Shown here: positions 7,473 through 14,436 of the stretch, one piece after another | Layout: every line of letters begins with the position of its first letter | Numbering within the stretch: the stretch's first letter is position 1 | NCBI GenBank assembly: GCA_964510785.1 | Contig: CAZECM010000035.1 | Coordinates: forward strand, 1 to 31,857 | Source of the DNA: JAAYZM01 sp964510785 | GTDB taxonomy: Bacteria; Actinomycetota; Actinomycetes; Actinomycetales; Cellulomonadaceae | DNA: 31,857 nucleotides | Direction: 5' to 3' | Translations under genes and position numbers: made by a program | Notes under the pieces: model-generated | What the model saw: the letters and a program-made list of their open reading frames with translations, nothing else | The model's database searches: none | What the model was told of the DNA's origin: nothing

Positions 7473-8138
7473 ATGACCGAGAGGACGAGCCTCATCGAGG
7501 GCACCGTCGCCACCTTGCGTGCGCGCATCACGAGCGGCGAGTGGGCCGTCGGCACCCGTATCCCCCCGGAGCCCGCGCTCACCCAGCTGCTCGGCGTCGG
7601 GCGCAACACCGTGCGCGAGGCCGTGCAGTCGCTCGTGCACTCCGGGCTGCTCGTGCGGCGCCAGGGATCGGGCACGTACGTGCTGGCCGACGACGAGCTC
7701 GCTGTCTCGATCGGCCGGCACATCGCCGGGGCGAGCCGGCGCGACGTGCTCCAGGTCCGTCGCGCGCTCGAGGTCGAGGCGGCCCGGCTCGCCGCGAAGC
7801 GGCACACCCTCGACGACGACGCCCGCCTGCGCCACCTCTTGCGCGCACGCAGCGACGCCTGGCACGCCGAGGCGGTCGACGCGATGGTCGAGACCGATCT
7901 CGCCCTGCACCGCGAGATCGCCCGCGTCTCACGCAACCCCGTGCTCGAGTCGATGTACGAGAACCTGCTCGACGCGATCGTCGAGAACATCCGCACCAAC
8001 GTCGAGGGCACCGGTCACGACGACCACGACCACGACGGACTGGTGCAGGCGATCATCGACTCGGACCCCAAGCGGGCGGGCAGCGAGGTCGTGCGCTATC
8101 TCGCGACCCTGCTGCGCGAGGACCCCGTGGAGGAGTGA
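7473..8138 (+). CDS. FadR-subfamily GntR transcriptional regulator
   Basis: A 221-residue protein. The N-terminal GntR winged helix is unmistakable: LRARITSGEWAVGTRIPPE, LTQLLGVGRNTVREAVQSL and GLLVRRQGSGTYV (about residues 15-70). The C-terminal all-helical FCD domain holds the metal and ligand pocket, with H147 in LALHREIARVSRNPVL. The usual EH(R/A) segment before the last helices is replaced by an unusual His/Asp-rich stretch, GHDDHDHDGL (about 181-190), which might add metal ligands. Start ATG 7473 is preceded by AAGGGAG. The position suggests control of the divergent CynX-type transporter. The effector is unknown. Confidence 0.92.
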   Translation: MTERTSLIEGTVATLRARITSGEWAVGTRIPPEPALTQLLGVGRNTVREAVQSLVHSGLLVRRQGSGTYVLADDELAVSIGRHIAGASRRDVLQVRRALEVEAARLAAKRHTLDDDARLRHLLRARSDAWHAEAVDAMVETDLALHREIARVSRNPVLESMYENLLDAIVENIRTNVEGTGHDDHDHDGLVQAIIDSDPKRAGSEVVRYLATLLREDPVEE

Positions 8139-8140
8139 TC

Positions 8141-8695
8141 GTGGCGCGACGGTGGCGTTGGGGGCTCGCGGGCGTCGCGCTCGTGGGGGTCGGGGCATGG
8201 CTCGCCGTCGGGCTGACGCCGAGCATCGGGCTCGGCGCGGTCACCCACTTCGACCTCGAGTCGGTCGAGGTGGAGGCCACCTGGGCCGACGACGTGCCCC
8301 TGCGGGTCGTCGTCGACCCCAGCGACGGGACGTACGACGGGCTGTGGACCTTCGTGAACGAGGGGATACTTCCCGTGACCGTGCAGCTCGCCGAGCCCGG
8401 CAAGCCGGAGGACCTGCACTGGCGAACAAGCCTCCACCCTTACGACCCGCTGCTCAACCTCGTCCACGATTCCGCGGAGACAGTCAGGGTTGCTCCTGGC
8501 GGGGAGCTCGCCGTGACGTTCTCCTGGGGACCTGGGTGCAGCCCCATCGCGGCGGGAACCTCGATGAGCGTCAGCTCCGTGCGCCTCGCGGTCACGACCC
8601 TCAGCATCACGCGCATCGTCGACACGCCCGCCCGCGAGGCCATCGGCTTCGAGCTCTCCGGCGGCAACGTGCCCTCGCCCGGCTGCACGGACTGA
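8141..8695 (+). CDS. Membrane-anchored hypothetical protein
   Basis: Not recognised. The 184-residue protein begins with basic residues (ARRWRWG) and one hydrophobic helix (about residues 7-25, LAGVALVGVGAWLAVGL), then an extracytoplasmic domain of about 155 residues rich in beta-prone segments (VEVEATWADDVPLRVVVDPS, LWTFVNEGILPVTVQLAEPG). Two cysteines late in the domain (GPGCSP and the C-terminal PGCTD) could form a disulphide. GTG 8141 has GGAG five bases upstream; a GTG at 8135 overlapping the FadR stop is an alternative. It probably sits in one transcript with the FadR gene. A uncleaved signal-anchor is more likely than a lipoprotein since no lipobox is present. Confidence 0.7.
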   Translation: MARRWRWGLAGVALVGVGAWLAVGLTPSIGLGAVTHFDLESVEVEATWADDVPLRVVVDPSDGTYDGLWTFVNEGILPVTVQLAEPGKPEDLHWRTSLHPYDPLLNLVHDSAETVRVAPGGELAVTFSWGPGCSPIAAGTSMSVSSVRLAVTTLSITRIVDTPAREAIGFELSGGNVPSPGCTD

Positions 8696-8732
8696 GCCCC
8701 CTCCCGGGCACCGTGGGCCCAGCCGTGGCTGG

Positions 8733-8738
8733 TAGTCT
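8733..8738 (+). promoter_or_regulatory. Candidate -10 element of the tRNA-Arg gene
   Basis: TAGTCT lies 27 bases before the first base of the tRNA, so transcription would start near 8745 and give a short 5' leader. The leader contains a GC-rich hairpin (GCTCCCC and GGGGAGC flanking CT). No good -35 is visible. Confidence 0.4.
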
Positions 8739-8765
8739 CGTGCAGCGCTCCCCCTGGGGAGCAGG

Positions 8766-8838
8766 GCCCGCGTAGCTCAGTGGATAGAGCGTCTGCCTCC
8801 GGAGCAGAAGGTCGAAGGTTCGAGTCCTTTCGCGGGCA
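8766..8838 (+). tRNA. tRNA-Arg (anticodon CCG)
   Basis: The 73-base cloverleaf folds completely. Acceptor stem GCCCGCG (8766-8772) pairs with CGCGGGC (8831-8837), with A as discriminator base. The D arm is GCTC-AGTGGAT-AGAGC. The anticodon stem TCTGC/GCAGA encloses the loop CTCCGGA, giving anticodon CCG, which reads arginine codon CGG. The T arm is GAAGG-TTCGAGT-CCTTT. The 3' CCA is not fully encoded. CGG is a common codon at this GC content. tRNA-Arg 3' ends are frequent integration sites, but no duplicated 3' end was seen downstream. Confidence 0.97.
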
Positions 8839-9171
8839 CCCACGTGCGACAACACCCGGCTCGCCGCCCACCCTGGACGCGGTCCCTCCCCGGCTCCCCG
8901 CCAGCCCCGCGCATCAACCCCGCGCCACCGCCTTGTGCGGAACGTTGTGCACGCAAAACGTTCCGCAAGGAGCGATCTCGGTGCACAGTGTTCCGCACAA
9001 CGAGAGCAGCGGGGACGAGGGGAGCTTGGAGGGCGATCTGGGTGACTCCTCGGCACGGGAGAACGCGAGCGGGGCGGACATGTGACCACCTTCGTGAACT
9101 TCGGCATGGTCTTCATGCCAGAGGCATGACTTGGACGTTCATGTGCGCAGCGCAGCGCGGCGCAGCGCAGC
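8839..9171. other. Gene-free interval after tRNA-Arg with several repeats
   Basis: I see no convincing gene in these 333 bases. They hold the inverted-repeat cluster at 8933-9000, a perfect 7-base hairpin TCATGCC-AGA-GGCATGA (9113-9129) that may end the HerA operon transcript, and two direct copies of GCGCAGCGCAGC (9145-9156 and 9160-9171) immediately after the HerA stop. A 55-codon minus-strand frame (9081 down to 8914) exists, but its sequence mostly reflects the repeat units. Confidence 0.6.
8933..9000. repeat. Cluster of inverted repeats with core TGCGGAACGT
   Basis: The left arm TTGTGCGGAACGTTGTGCAC (8933-8952) is matched at 18 of 20 positions by the reverse complement of the right arm GTGCACAGTGTTCCGCACAA (8981-9000). 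Between them, ACGTTCCGCA (8958-8967) is the exact reverse complement of TGCGGAACGT in the left arm (8936-8945), giving a perfect 10-base stem with a 12-base loop. The core element therefore appears three times, once forward and twice inverted. This looks like a multi-site operator or the end of a mobile or integrated element rather than coding sequence. Confidence 0.75.
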
Positions 9172-10254
9172 TCAGCCCAGGGGCACCGGCACGTCCGCGC
9201 CGCCTTCTTCCGTGATGCGGTCGCCCATCTGGACGAGCGTCGGCTCGCCGATGAAGCCACCCGCGAAGAGCGCCTGGCCCTGCCGGAACTGCGAGGAGCG
9301 CGCGAGCAGCTCGGGCGGCACGAAGCCGAAGACGTCGGCGAGCTCGGCGAGGTCGCGCGGCGCGTTCATGCGCAGCAGGGCGAGGTTGTCGCACTGCGAG
9401 AGCACGTTCGGGTGGATCTTCGTGGGCCGCTGGGTCGACAGCAGGAGCCACAGCCCGAACTTGCGTCCCTCCGCGGCAATGTGGACCAGGAGCTCTGTCA
9501 CGGCCTGGTCGATCGGCGTCACGGGGTCGGGCGGGCAGAGGTTGTGCGCCTCGTCGATCACGATCAGCACGGGGCGTCGCTGCTCACGCGTGGCCCACAG
9601 CCGCTCGAGCACGGCGAGCGCCGCGACCTTGGACTCGGCCGCGTGCTCGAAGCCGCCCAGGTCGAGCACGGTGGCGCGGGGGCGCGAGTCGACGACGTCG
9701 CAGACGGACTGGCCGCCGCGCGCCCAGACGTCCCACTCGAGCACCTGCAGGTTCTCGATGCGTGTCGCGAGCCGGGCCATGCCCGGGTCACCGGAGCCGC
9801 GCAGCTCGGCGAGGAAGCGCGCGTCGTCGAGGTTGCTGGCATCCATGTCGTAGTGCAGCAGGACATTGAACTCTTCCGCGTCAGCGATCGGGTCGAGCTG
9901 CAGCACGGCGGCCTTCGACCGGGTCGACAGGCTCAGGAACCGGGTGCGCAGGCGCTCGCCGTCGCGCCTGGTCGAGTGCAGCACCCGGATCCCGACGTCG
10001 GCCACCTCCCTCGCCGCCGCCGGGTCAGCACCCGGGCGCGTCTCGCCCAGGCGCGTGAAGTCGGCGTTCGGGTCGAGCACGAGCAGCGGCAGCTCGGTGT
10101 GCAGCAAGAGCTGCTCGAGCACGACGCCGAGGGCGTACGTCTTCCCGGAGCCGCTCTGCCCGCACCAGAACGTGTGCCGGTTGAACCTGCCGCCCTCGAG
10201 CCCGACGACGGTGCCCGGTGCGTCCTGCCGCGTCCCGATCGGTAGTGAGACCAT
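9172..10254 (-). CDS. HerA/FtsK-like P-loop ATPase (DUF87-type)
   Basis: A 360-residue ATPase of the HerA-FtsK superfamily. Walker A is GQSGSGKT (residues 32-39), Walker B is VLIVIDEAHN (229-238), and the polar strand with arginine-rich turn is LLLSTQRPTK (270-279), all characteristic of HerA-like proteins that pump or remodel DNA or polypeptide. FNRHTFWCGQSGSGKTYALG and the C-terminal SRSSQFRQGQALFAGG-like region fit bacterial DUF87 proteins. The usual N-terminal HAS-barrel is missing or very short, and no NurA-like nuclease is nearby, so a role in end resection is not supported. ATG 10254 lies six bases after the HdeD-like gene stop: same operon. Confidence 0.87.
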   Translation of the reverse strand: MVSLPIGTRQDAPGTVVGLEGGRFNRHTFWCGQSGSGKTYALGVVLEQLLLHTELPLLVLDPNADFTRLGETRPGADPAAAREVADVGIRVLHSTRRDGERLRTRFLSLSTRSKAAVLQLDPIADAEEFNVLLHYDMDASNLDDARFLAELRGSGDPGMARLATRIENLQVLEWDVWARGGQSVCDVVDSRPRATVLDLGGFEHAAESKVAALAVLERLWATREQRRPVLIVIDEAHNLCPPDPVTPIDQAVTELLVHIAAEGRKFGLWLLLSTQRPTKIHPNVLSQCDNLALLRMNAPRDLAELADVFGFVPPELLARSSQFRQGQALFAGGFIGEPTLVQMGDRITEEGGADVPVPLG

Positions 10255-10260
10255 GCCGGG

Positions 10261-10860
10261 TCAGGCCGAGGCTGCCTGCGCCTCGAGCTCCTTGGCGCGG
10301 TCCCGCACGGAGAGCGCGGCGACGAACTGCACGATCCCGTTCGCGAGCAGGTAGATCGCCACGATGAGGGCGAGCGTCTCCGCGAGCGCGTCCGTGCGCG
10401 TGATGACGATGACACCGAGGACGAGCGTGATGAGCGAGATCGCGAGGCGCCAGTCCCAGCCCGGGTCGTTCCGCGAGCGCGAGCGGAGCGCACCGATGGT
10501 GCCGAACAGGCCGGCGACGAGCGCCCAGATCGCGACGACCCAGACGAACAGCCCGACCGTGAGGTTCGGCCACGCCATGATGACGACACCCGCGGCGATC
10601 GAGAGCAGGCCGAGGACGATCCACCAGGTACGGGCCGCGCCCGCCTCCTCGCGCTTCGAGCGCAGCGCACCGATGGCCATGGCGAGACCGTCGATCACGA
10701 GCAGCGCGCCGAGCAACCAGATGAGTACCGTGAACGTCGCGCTCGCGTCGATGAGCAGGAAGAGTCCGACGACGACGGCGACGGCGCCCCGCAGCAGCGA
10801 GACCCCCCACAGGCGTCGAGCCGACCGGGCGGCGCCCGTGATGAGCGTGTAGTCAGACAC
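10261..10860 (-). CDS. HdeD-like membrane protein (DUF308)
   Basis: A 199-residue integral membrane protein with about six helices arranged as three pairs, each pair ending in a short charged turn (GALRSKREE, GALRSRSRND), the repeated layout of the DUF308/HdeD family. HdeD of E. coli is linked to acid resistance; the role in actinobacteria is not known. The start is placed at GTG 10860 because AAGGAG lies six bases upstream; a GTG 11 codons earlier (10893) lacks a binding site. The gene is first in an operon with the HerA-like ATPase and divergent from adhE. Confidence 0.85.
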   Translation of the reverse strand: MSDYTLITGAARSARRLWGVSLLRGAVAVVVGLFLLIDASATFTVLIWLLGALLVIDGLAMAIGALRSKREEAGAARTWWIVLGLLSIAAGVVIMAWPNLTVGLFVWVVAIWALVAGLFGTIGALRSRSRNDPGWDWRLAISLITLVLGVIVITRTDALAETLALIVAIYLLANGIVQFVAALSVRDRAKELEAQAASA

Positions 10861-10918
10861 TGCGGTCTCCTTGTTGCCGAGGTCACGGCCCACCGTCGGG
10901 TCGCTGCGCGTACTGCGA

Positions 10919-11019
10919 CAACGCTAGTGGCACCCGGGCCCGTTCCACCAGGTCGCCGCGTGACTCGCACCGACGGGACCTATGTCACGCGAGACACGGC
11001 AGGTGCGCACCTAGCGTTG
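10919..11019. promoter_or_regulatory. Divergent HdeD-like/adhE control region with nested dyad symmetry
   Basis: CAACGCTAG (10919-10927) is the exact inverse of CTAGCGTTG (11011-11019). Each therefore presents TAGCGTTG outward, once per strand, and TAGCGT fits a -10 element for each divergent transcript. Inside lie a second inverted pair, CGCGTGAC (10957-10964) and GTCACGCG (10984-10991), and a perfect 12-base palindrome AGGTGCGCACCT (11001-11012). No canonical Rex site is seen. The symmetry suggests shared control of both transcripts. Confidence 0.5.
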
Positions 11020-11072
11020 CCGGTGAGGACAAGGAGGTCCGCACCCCACCGGACCACACATCGGAGGTCACC

Positions 11073-13761
11073 ATGTCCCGCAAGGCGCCGCAGTCGACAG
11101 CGCCCGCCGTCGTCGTCGAGATCGACATCGACGGCGAGATCAACACTCTCGTCGAACAGGCGACCAAGGCGCTGCGCGCCTACGCCGACTACGACCAGGC
11201 CCAGATCGACCAGATCGTCCGCAAGGCCGCCGTCGCGGCCCTCGACCGCCACGGCGACCTCGCCGAGCGTGCCGTCGCCGAGACGGGCCGCGGGGTGTTC
11301 GAGGCCAAGGCCGTCAAGAACATCTTCGNNNNNNNNNNTCACCGAGATCGCCGAGCCCGTGGGCGTCGTGTGCGGTGTCACGCCCGTGACGAACCCGACG
11401 TCGACCACGATCTTCAAGGCCCTGATCGCCCTCAAGACGCGCAACCCGATCGTCTTCGCCTTCCACCCCGGCGCACAGGAGTCCTCCGTCGAGGCGGCGC
11501 GCGTGGTGCGGGACGCCGCCGTCGCCGCGGGGGCCCCCGAGCACTGCGTCCAGTGGGTCGCCCACCCGTCGATCGCGGCGACCAACACCCTCATGAACCA
11601 CCCCGGCGTCGCGCTCATCCTCGCCACGGGCGGCAACGCCATGGTCCGCGCGGCGTACTCGTGCGGCAAGCCTGCCCTCGGCGTCGGCGCCGGCAACGTG
11701 CCCGCCTACGTCGAGAAGTCGGCCAAGCTCAAGCGCGCCGTCAACGACATCGTGCTCTCCAAGGCCTTCGACAACGGGATGGTGTGCGCCTCGGAGCAGG
11801 CCGTCATCCTCGACGAGGCGATCTACGACGAGGCGATGGCCGAGTTCGAGGTGCTCCACGCCCACCGTGCCACCCCCGAGCAGAAGGCCATGCTCGAGGA
11901 GTTCATCTTCGGCGCCCGGGCCGACGGCGAGTCCTGCGCGCAGGCCAAGCTCAACGCGACCGTCGTCGGCAAGAGCCCGGTGTGGATCGCGGAGCAGGCG
12001 GGATTCACCGTGCCGGAGGACACGTCGATCATCCTCGCCGAGGTGTCCGCCGTCGGCCCCGGCGAACCCCTCACTCGCGAAAAGCTGTGCCCCGTCCTCG
12101 CCGTCCTCCGCGCGGGCACCACGGAGGAGGGCATCGCGCTCGCCGAGCAGATGGTCGAGTTCGATGGGCTCGGGCACTCCGCGGCGATCCACACGCAGGA
12201 CCGCGCCCTCGTGGAGCGCTTCGGTGCCCGGGTCAAGGCCGTGCGCATCATCGAGAACGCGCCGTCCTCGCTCGGCGGGATCGGCGACATCTACAACGCG
12301 TTCATCCCGTCGCTCACGCTCGGCTGCGGCTCGTACGGCGCCAACTCGGTGTCGAACAACGTCTCGGCCGTCAACCTCGTGAACATCAAGCGGATCGGGC
12401 GGAGGAACAACAACTTGCAGTGGTTCAAGGTTCCAGCCAAGACATACTTCGAGCCCAACGCGATCCGCTACCTCGCCGACATGGCCGGGGTCTCGCGGGT
12501 CACGATCGTCACCGACGCGACGATGACCCGGCTCGGCTTCGTCGACCGCGTCCTCGACGTGCTCGGTCGTCGCGGGACGAAGGTCGCCCTGCAGATCATC
12601 GACGACGTCGAGCCCGAGCCCTCCGTGCGTACCGTGACCCGCGGGGCCGAGCTCATGCGGGCGTTCCGGCCCGACACGATCATCGCGCTCGGCGGCGGCT
12701 CCCCGATGGACGCGGCCAAGGTCATGTGGCTGCTCTACGAGCACCCCGAGGTCGTGTTCTCGGACCTCAAGCAGAAGTTCTTCGACGTGCGCAAGCGCGC
12801 CTTCACGTTCCCCGTGCTCGGTGAGCTCGCCCAGCTCGTGTGCATCCCGACGACGTCGGGCACCGGCGCCGAGGTGACACCGTTCGCCGTCATCTCCGAC
12901 ACGGAGTCCGGCAAGAAGTACCCGCTCGCGGACTACGCGCTCACCCCGACGGTCGCGATCATCGACCCCGTGCTGACGGGTCAGATGCCCGCGTCGCTCG
13001 CGGCGGACTCGGGCTTCGACGCGCTCACCCACGCGACCGAGGCCTTCGTGTCGGTGTACGCGAACGACTTCACCGACGGGCTCGCGCTGCACGCGATCTC
13101 GCTCATCTTCGACAACCTCGCCACGTCCGTGAACGGTGACCCGGCGGACCCGGCGACGGTCGAGGCGCGCGAGACGATGCACAACGCGGGCACGATCGCC
13201 GGCATGGCCTTCGGCAACGCCTTCCTCGGGATCGTGCACGCGATGGCGCACGTCGTCGGCTCCACCTTCGGCCTGGTGCACGGCCGCACCAACGCGACCC
13301 TGCTCCCCCACGTGATCCGCTACAACGGCCAGGTCCCTACGAAGCTCACGAACTGGCCCAAGTACGAGCACTACGTGGCACCGGAGCGGTTCCAGAAGAT
13401 CGCCCAGGTGCTCGGCCTGCCCGCTGCCACCCCGCAGCAGGGCGTCGAGTCGTTCGCCACGGCGGTCGAGCAGCTGCGCGACGCGGTGGGGATCCCGCCG
13501 TCGTTCGCCGCGCAGGGCGTGAGCGAGGCGGACTTCATGGCCCGGCTCGACGATCTGGCGATGGGCGCGTACGAGGACCAGTGCGCCCCCGCCAACCCGC
13601 GCATGCCGATGCGCGACGACATGAAGGACATCATGGCTGCGGCCTTCTACGGCACGTCCGTCGCTGACGTGCGGGGCCGCCGCGGGCAGAGCGCCTCTCG
13701 AACGGCGCATCCCTCCGACGCTGTGCCGTCGAAGCCCCTGGAGCAGGCGGTCGCTCACTGA
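11073..13761 (+). CDS. adhE: Bifunctional aldehyde-alcohol dehydrogenase AdhE, interrupted by a scaffold gap
   Basis: AdhE reduces acetyl-CoA to acetaldehyde and then ethanol, using two NADH, and forms cytoplasmic filaments (spirosomes). Start ATG 11073 has GGAGG five bases upstream. The N-terminal CoA-acylating aldehyde dehydrogenase domain runs to about 12.4 kb, with EIAEPVGVVCGVTPVTNPTS just after the gap and the catalytic cysteine in NGMVCASEQAV. The iron-dependent alcohol dehydrogenase domain follows: ALGGGSPMDAAK, TTSGTGAEVTPFAV, and metal ligands in SGFDALTHATEA and VHAMAHVVGSTFGLVHG. The 10 Ns (11329-11338) shift the frame between the halves; compared with the family, about 25 residues are missing, so the N length is arbitrary and the gene is presumably intact. 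Confidence 0.95.
11329..11338. other. 10-N scaffold gap in adhE
   Basis: The upstream part ends in AVKNIF and the downstream part begins ITEIAEPVG. In family members these are separated by roughly 25-30 residues, so the true gap is about 75-90 bases rather than 10. Unlike the lysA join, no odd sequence flanks it. Confidence 0.9.
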
Positions 13762-13785
13762 CCTCTCGCCCGCTGCCCGCGAAAG

Positions 13786-13823
13786 GCGCGCCCCGTCCCA
13801 CACACCCAGGGGACGGGGCGCGC
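13786..13823 (+). terminator. Strong hairpin terminator after adhE
   Basis: A perfect 14-base stem, GCGCGCCCCGTCCC (13786-13799) with GGGACGGGGCGCGC (13810-13823), encloses a 10-base loop 25 bases after the adhE stop. There is no T run, as is usual for actinobacterial terminators. Confidence 0.85.
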
Positions 13824-13878
13824 TGGTGTCCCGGGTAGGTTTGTTCCCGGAAAACCGTGACGAGAGGTGGCTCGACCC

Positions 13879-14217
13879 ATGCGCAGACTGATCGCCGTCG
13901 CCCTCGTGGCGGCGCTCGCCCTCGTGGGGTGTGCACAGGTGCAGGAACAGGCGGACACGGCCGGCAAGGTCACGAAGCAGGCGAACGAGGCCATCGCCGC
14001 CGCACGCGACGCGATCGAGTCCGTCCGGGCCACGGGTGACAGCACGGCCAAGGACGCCCGGCAGAAGCTCGACGAGGCGGACAAGAAGCTCGCGGAGGCT
14101 GCCGCTGCCCTCGACGACGCCGCGAAGTCGGCACCCGGCCCAGCCAAGGCCGGCCTCGAGGCGCTCTCGAGCACCATCTCGGACCTGCGCAAGAAGGTCG
14201 CCGAGTCCCGCCCGTGA
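13879..14217 (+). CDS. Small Ala/Lys-rich lipoprotein
   Basis: A 112-residue exported protein. MRRLIAVALVAALALVGC gives a basic N-terminus, hydrophobic core and lipobox LVGC with the lipidated cysteine at residue 18. The mature part is alanine-, lysine- and aspartate-rich and strongly helical (KVTKQANEAIAAARDAIE, DEADKKLAEAAAALDDAAK), probably a coiled coil. The function is not recognised. A GTG four codons upstream (13867) is possible, but the GAGAGG at 13862-13867 fits ATG 13879 better. TAGGTT (13836-13841) is a candidate -10 giving a leader of about 30 bases. It stands alone behind the adhE terminator. Confidence 0.8.
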   Translation: MRRLIAVALVAALALVGCAQVQEQADTAGKVTKQANEAIAAARDAIESVRATGDSTAKDARQKLDEADKKLAEAAAALDDAAKSAPGPAKAGLEALSSTISDLRKKVAESRP

Positions 14218-14282
14218 TGCTGCCCGGGTGAAAAACCCCGCATGTCTCATCATGATCGGGACGTTGGCCGATCTCTTACGGT

Positions 14283-14405
14283 ATGGCGCACCGCAGCGTT
14301 GAGCACGACCCCGCTCCCCACGGCCCTTCGTGGTGGGTCATCGGGGCGTGGGTGTCGCTCATCGTGCTCGCCGTCGGCGGCCTGATCGGTGCCCTCGGCC
14401 TCTGA
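14283..14405 (+). CDS. 40-residue small membrane protein (candidate)
   Basis: ATG 14283 opens a 40-codon frame ending TGA 14403-14405. The product has a polar N-terminus rich in His and Pro (MAHRSVEHDPAPHGPSWW) and one hydrophobic helix to the C-terminus (VIGAWVSLIVLAVGGLIGAL). The codons are third-position GC rich, in line with real genes here. TACGGT directly abuts the ATG and no ribosome binding site is visible, so the start mechanism is unclear. It lies 31 bases before the aminotransferase. The function is unknown. Confidence 0.5.
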   Translation: MAHRSVEHDPAPHGPSWWVIGAWVSLIVLAVGGLIGALGL

Positions 14406-14423
14406 CCTCGTCCCACCGGTGGG

Positions 14424-14429
14424 TAGCGT
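14424..14429 (+). promoter_or_regulatory. Candidate -10 element for leaderless aminotransferase
   Basis: TAGCGT, seven bases, then the GTG at 14437; no ribosome binding site is present. Confidence 0.55.
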
Positions 14430-14436
14430 GGGGCGC

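Noticed and set aside
8914..9081. 55-codon minus-strand frame with repeated CGT-C motifs after tRNA-Arg
   Set aside because: Its cysteine pattern is simply the translation of the inverted repeats, there is no ribosome binding site, and composition is not gene-like.
9082..9129. Fifteen-codon plus-strand frame GTG...TGA (TTFVNFGMVFMPEA)
   Set aside because: Too short to support, and its last codons coincide with the perfect hairpin at 9113-9129; no downstream gene on this strand for which it could be a leader.
8766..9171. tRNA-Arg as an integration site of a genomic island
   Set aside because: No integrase gene, no duplicated tRNA 3' end and no change in composition downstream. Only the inverted repeats are unusual.
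9172..10860. HerA-NurA or DISARM-like defence system
   Set aside because: No nuclease, methylase or other defence gene is near. The operon partner is an HdeD-like membrane protein.
11073..13761. adhE as two separate genes or a pseudogene
   Set aside because: The frame change coincides exactly with the arbitrary 10-N gap. Both flanks align with one AdhE.
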